The translations under genes were made by a program, and so were the position numbers. A DNA stretch of 16,823 bases, from assembly GCA_017445685.1 (NCBI GenBank), contig JAFSTS010000298.1, positions 1 through 16,823 of the forward strand. Reading direction: 5' to 3'. The notes below the pieces were generated by a model. The model worked only from the letters and a program-made list of their open reading frames with translations. It had not been told where the DNA came from and did no database searches. Shown here one piece after another: positions 14,572 through 16,823 of this stretch. The first letter of the stretch is position 1; each line of letters begins with the position of its first letter. Source of the DNA: Clostridia bacterium (GTDB taxonomy: Bacteria; Bacillota_A; Clostridia; Oscillospirales; Acutalibacteraceae).

Positions 14572-14748
14572 ACCGCCAAATAATTTCACAATTTAATATT
14601 GCGAAAGGGAACAGTGTGTGTTTTTTTATCTCCTGATAAAAACGCATGCTCTTTATTGCATACTGTTCTTCGTAATAGTTGTGAAATTGTTTGGCGACAG
14701 TTGAGCCATGTGTTTTTTTGCGCACGGTTTCGGCTGTGCGCATTTTTT
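14572..14748 (+). ncRNA. Highly structured RNA of about 175 nt, family not recognised
   Basis: From its predicted 5' end the transcript forms a long rod. P1: 14574-14591 pairs with 14679-14696, 18 pairs with one G-U. After a small internal loop P2: TATTGCGAA (14597-14605) with TTCGTAATA (14669-14677), one G-U. A 3-base bulge (AGG), then P3: GAACAGT (14609-14615) with ACTGTTC (14662-14668). P4: TTTTTATC (14623-14630) with GATAAAAA (14635-14642) around TCCT. A short linker then leads to an intrinsic terminator at 14719-14748. No plausible coding frame fits. Shape, length, promoter and terminator suit a stand-alone small RNA of the 6S kind, but I do not see the large open central bubble of 6S, nor the SRP RNA tetraloop region. 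It could instead be a leader controlling the zinc-ribbon gene at 14772. Confidence 0.65.
14719..14748 (+). terminator. Intrinsic terminator ending the structured RNA
   Basis: TGCGCAC (14719-14725) pairs with GTGCGCA (14736-14742) and is followed by six T (14743-14748). Only 23 bases separate it from the next start codon, too few for another promoter, so the genes behind it depend on read-through. Confidence 0.9.
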
Positions 14749-14771
14749 ATTATAAAGAAGGAGAGAATTTT

Positions 14772-15344
14772 ATGAATTGCCAAAAATGCGGAAAAAGTTT
14801 ATCAATGTTTGATGGGGTGCATTATGTTAATCTCGGACCAAATAATTCTAACGCAGCCGTCTGCGATGGTTGTTTCGATGTTATTTATGCAACCAATCCG
14901 GTCGGAGCAGAGGTATTTAAAGCTTACGAATCGAACAATCAAAACGAGAAAGAACCGACACAGCAAACGCCAAAGATTCGATATGACAATCTCCCAAAAG
15001 CAACTGCCGCCAAATCTTTAAGGGTTATATCAATTATTGTCAATATTGTTTTTGCTGTCTTGGGTGGAGCGCTCGGCATATTGCTTTGTCCTGATGAAGA
15101 CCTTTGGATAATAACAATACCCGTCGGAGCAGTCATTGGTTTCGGCATTGGATTTCTGATTACAATCTTTTTAAGATTCCTTGCAGAACTTGGCGAAAAC
15201 ACAAAAATCACTGCCGAACACACCATGAAATCGGATATCCCCAGCGAAACAGAGCAAATTGTTATGTACAAGGAACTTCTTGATAAGGGTGCAATTACGC
15301 AGGAGGAATACAACCGAAAGAAGAAAGAATTGCTTGGACTTTGA
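14772..15344 (+). CDS. Membrane protein with N-terminal zinc ribbon and C-terminal SHOCT domain
   Basis: A 190-residue protein with three parts. Cys3-x2-Cys6 and Cys31-x2-Cys34 form a probable zinc ribbon. After a polar linker (50-80), two hydrophobic segments follow at about 84-105 and 112-136. The end (164-190, YKELLDKGAITQEEYNRKK then KELLGL) is a SHOCT domain, a short helical module found at the ends of many bacterial membrane and stress proteins and thought to mediate oligomerisation. No enzymatic function is visible. ATG at 14772 has AAGGAGAG eight bases before it; a longer frame begins at 14691 but that part lies inside the structured RNA. The gene follows the RNA and its terminator directly and is followed by a second SHOCT protein 11 bases on. 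Confidence 0.85.
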   Translation: MNCQKCGKSLSMFDGVHYVNLGPNNSNAAVCDGCFDVIYATNPVGAEVFKAYESNNQNEKEPTQQTPKIRYDNLPKATAAKSLRVISIIVNIVFAVLGGALGILLCPDEDLWIITIPVGAVIGFGIGFLITIFLRFLAELGENTKITAEHTMKSDIPSETEQIVMYKELLDKGAITQEEYNRKKKELLGL

Positions 15345-15355
15345 GGAAAAACGCT

Positions 15356-16051
15356 ATGAATAATTTGTATGAAAAAAAGAGATTTCTTTCAATCATCGAC
15401 GGTGTGTTATTTCTTATATCGTTCGCGCGACTAATTTGGAATTGCGTTTTTGTTTTTGGGGATTTTTCTTTAATCTGGACAACCTTGGATTTGCTTGCCC
15501 AGTCGCTTGTGTTTATCGGATTGTTTTCACATAAAAGAATCCCGATTTTCATTGGAGTATTGTTGGAAGCCTTTATGGAAATTCCAATCTTTTTTAGAAG
15601 TTTAGACTGGAATGATTTTCATATCTCTTTAATTTATTCCCTGTTTTTCGTTTTCTTCATTTTGTTGTCTTTTTCGATTCTACCGATTTCTTTAAAAAAT
15701 CCTATAATTAAATTTCTCTTAAATTTAGCTTGCACAGCTATTATTGTTTACTTGTTTACTGTGAGTTTAATTCAAGAATTTAAGATAATTCAGTTTTCTG
15801 ACGAATGGGTACTCGAAGAATTTTTGTGGACAATTATTAACTACTCAAGTTGGCTTATTTGTTCCGTTTTGTTTTTTGAAAGGTTCCGTTTGCCTAAACC
15901 CAAAATTCGTGAGAAGGCAAGCGGTTTCTCTGCGATCCAATATGACTATGAGCGCGCAAAAAAGCTCAAAGAATATCACGATCTGCTTGAGAAAGGAATT
16001 ATAACTCGTGAGGAGTATGATAGGAAAAAGAAAGAATTGCTCGGATTCTAA
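15356..16051 (+). CDS. Multi-pass membrane protein with C-terminal SHOCT domain
   Basis: A 231-residue protein that I do not recognise beyond its tail. Five or six hydrophobic segments fill residues 13 to about 175, with Phe, Leu and Ile as the main residues. The last 28 residues (from LKEYHDLLEKGIITREEYDR to the terminal GF) are a SHOCT domain that closely matches that of the preceding gene; both finish in KKKELLG plus one residue. ATG at 15356 follows GAGGA by eight bases, and the upstream stop is 11 bases before it, so the two form an operon. Codon use is strongly A/T-rich compared with the long minus-strand block, which hints at recent transfer. Regulation through the upstream structured RNA and terminator is possible. 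Confidence 0.82.
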   Translation: MNNLYEKKRFLSIIDGVLFLISFARLIWNCVFVFGDFSLIWTTLDLLAQSLVFIGLFSHKRIPIFIGVLLEAFMEIPIFFRSLDWNDFHISLIYSLFFVFFILLSFSILPISLKNPIIKFLLNLACTAIIVYLFTVSLIQEFKIIQFSDEWVLEEFLWTIINYSSWLICSVLFFERFRLPKPKIREKASGFSAIQYDYERAKKLKEYHDLLEKGIITREEYDRKKKELLGF

Positions 16052-16069
16052 TGTTGAGCTTACATTAAA

Positions 16070-16158
16070 AAATCGCTTTAGCTGAGAACTGAATGTTCTC
16101 AAATTAGCTATTGAGCGCAGCAAAATAATTTAGCTGACGCCACAGGCGTCAAATTAGC
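16070..16158. repeat. Second modular hairpin array, with an AAATTAGC joining word
   Basis: GAGAAC-TGAAT-GTTCTC (16084-16100), ATTGAGCGCAGCAAAATA (16110-16127, imperfect hairpin) and GACGCC-ACA-GGCGTC (16136-16150) are separated by TTTAGCT (16077-16083), AAATTAGCT (16101-16109), AATTTAGCT (16127-16135) and AAATTAGC (16151-16158). Its middle module matches the module at 3019-3036 in 16 of 18 bases. It lies 19 bases after the second SHOCT gene and just before the terminator. Confidence 0.75.
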
Positions 16159-16170
16159 CCACAACAATCA

Positions 16171-16224
16171 AACCCACTATGCACTTTCAGTTTTTCTGAA
16201 AAATACCATAGCGGGTTTTCTTTT
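16171..16224 (+). terminator. Terminator of the SHOCT operon
   Basis: AACCCACTATG (16171-16181) pairs with CATAGCGGGTT (16207-16217) with a single mismatch, enclosing a smaller pair TTTCAG/CTGAAA (16185-16201), and is followed by TTCTTTT. On the minus strand the tail is less T-rich, so it may also end hisIE less efficiently. Confidence 0.8.
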
Positions 16225-16243
16225 CCATACTATTGTCAGCTTG

Positions 16244-16823
16244 TCATTTTTTCCTGTTTGACTTTGACATCAATGATGTTTCTGAGGCAAGTTCTTTATG
16301 GACATCCTCGACGGTAATGCCCATCTGCACCATGAGCACCATTGCGTGGTATGCCAAATCGGCAAGCTCATAGATCGTCTCCTTCTTGTCGTCAGCCTTG
16401 CCGGCAATGATGACCTCGGTACATTCCTCTCCGACTTTTTTGAGGATTTTATCAATGCCTTTTTCGAAAAGATATGTCGTATATGAGCCTTCGGGACGGT
16501 TTTCATTTCTGCCGACAGGCAGATCATAAAGCCCCTGCAGGCTGAAGGATTGAAGTTCTTCGCTTTGATAGACGGGATTTTCAAAACAGGAGTCTGTTCC
16601 GAGGTGGCACGCAGGGCCGTCCTTTTCAACTTCAACCACAAGAGCGTCCTTGTCGCAATCGGCGGTGATGGAAACGATGTGCTGATAATTTCCGCTTGTC
16701 TCGCCCTTGAGCCAAAGCTCCTGTCTCGATCTGCTGAAAAAGCAGGTCAGACCTTTTTTCATCGAAATTTTAAGGCTTTCCTCGTTCATGTATGCAACGG
16801 TCAAAACTTTTTTCGTTATCGTG
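16244..16823 (-). CDS. hisIE: Bifunctional phosphoribosyl-AMP cyclohydrolase / phosphoribosyl-ATP pyrophosphatase (5' end outside window)
   Basis: This is the main part of HisIE, which carries out steps two and three of histidine synthesis. The frame is open to the window edge: codons for TITKKV and then LTVAYMNEESL precede the first internal Met, so about 15-25 N-terminal residues are missing and no start should be assigned within the window. The HisI domain shows AYMNEESL, TADCDKDALVV (Asp and Cys metal ligands), GPACHLGTDSCF. The HisE domain follows after RPEGSYTTYLFEKG with KVGEECTEVIIAGK (the Glu-rich helix) and YELADLAYHAMVLM. The fused HisI-HisE arrangement is common in bacteria. The gene is convergent with the SHOCT operon and is probably the last gene of a his operon that lies to the right of the window. 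Confidence 0.96.
   Translation of the reverse strand, partial: TITKKVLTVAYMNEESLKISMKKGLTCFFSRSRQELWLKGETSGNYQHIVSITADCDKDALVVEVEKDGPACHLGTDSCFENPVYQSEELQSFSLQGLYDLPVGRNENRPEGSYTTYLFEKGIDKILKKVGEECTEVIIAGKADDKKETIYELADLAYHAMVLMVQMGITVEDVHKELASETSLMSKSNRKK

Noticed and set aside
14574..14696. Interpretation of the 18-bp inverted ends as a small transposable element (MITE).
   Set aside because: No flanking target duplication is visible, and the inner helices continue the fold, which suits an RNA better than a transposon end. Not fully excluded.
14572..14748. Assignment of the structured RNA as 6S RNA.
   Set aside because: Length and single-rod shape fit, but the two sides of the centre pair almost completely, leaving only small loops instead of the open central bubble that mimics a promoter. 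Kept as unassigned.

Overview
The window reads as a chromosomal stretch of a low-to-moderate GC Gram-positive anaerobe, most likely a member of the Clostridia. The evidence is strong AGGAGG-type ribosome binding sites, sigma-A promoters (TTGACA-17-TATAAT), an RqcH/FbpA homologue, a DUF378 membrane protein, Sfp-type phosphopantetheinyl transferase and SHOCT proteins. The family or genus cannot be fixed from the sequence. No rRNA, tRNA, CRISPR array, transposase or phage gene is visible.

Layout. (1) Positions 1-1713: an O-acyltransferase (MBOAT/AlgI-DltB type) on the minus strand, followed by the start of a second membrane-anchored protein cut by the window edge; together they look like an envelope-glycan acylation pair. 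(2) 1772-2859: a lone dTDP-glucose 4,6-dehydratase gene on the plus strand, divergent from the first unit. (3) 2891-3725: an accessory patch with an array of small modular hairpins, a GNAT acetyltransferase pseudogene that keeps its promoter, and an 18-bp perfect terminator hairpin. (4) 3803-4009: a 36-codon gene for a very acidic peptide with its own consensus promoter, absent from a simple ATG-based gene search. (5) 4051-13247: a long minus-strand block, headed by a good promoter at 13242-13270: aminotransferase, trpS, a degenerate membrane M28-like protein, a CPBP protease, tadA, a NIF3 protein, rqcH, a DUF378 protein, and an unusual single-ORF fusion of a phosphopantetheinyl transferase with a TtcA-like PP-loop enzyme. 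Most junctions are tight (4- and 8-nt overlaps, gaps of 9-53 nt), so much of it is probably co-transcribed. (6) 13363-14531: a divergent, secreted metallophosphoesterase with its own promoter and terminator. (7) 14540-16224: a consensus promoter, a roughly 175-nt highly structured RNA ending in an intrinsic terminator, then two small membrane proteins with near-identical SHOCT tails, a second modular hairpin array and a terminator. (8) 16244-16823: the 3' part of hisIE on the minus strand.

How the genes relate. The central block mixes tRNA and translation quality functions (trpS, tadA, a TtcA-like domain, rqcH) with small membrane proteins and has a housekeeping character. The two accessory patches (2891-3725 and 14540-16224) stand out: they are A/T-richer, hold the broken and lineage-specific genes, and both contain modular hairpin arrays that share an 18-nt core with two differences. 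The most interesting candidates are the structured RNA at 14572-14748, the orphan peptide gene at 3803-3913, the PPTase-TtcA fusion, and the paired modular hairpin arrays.
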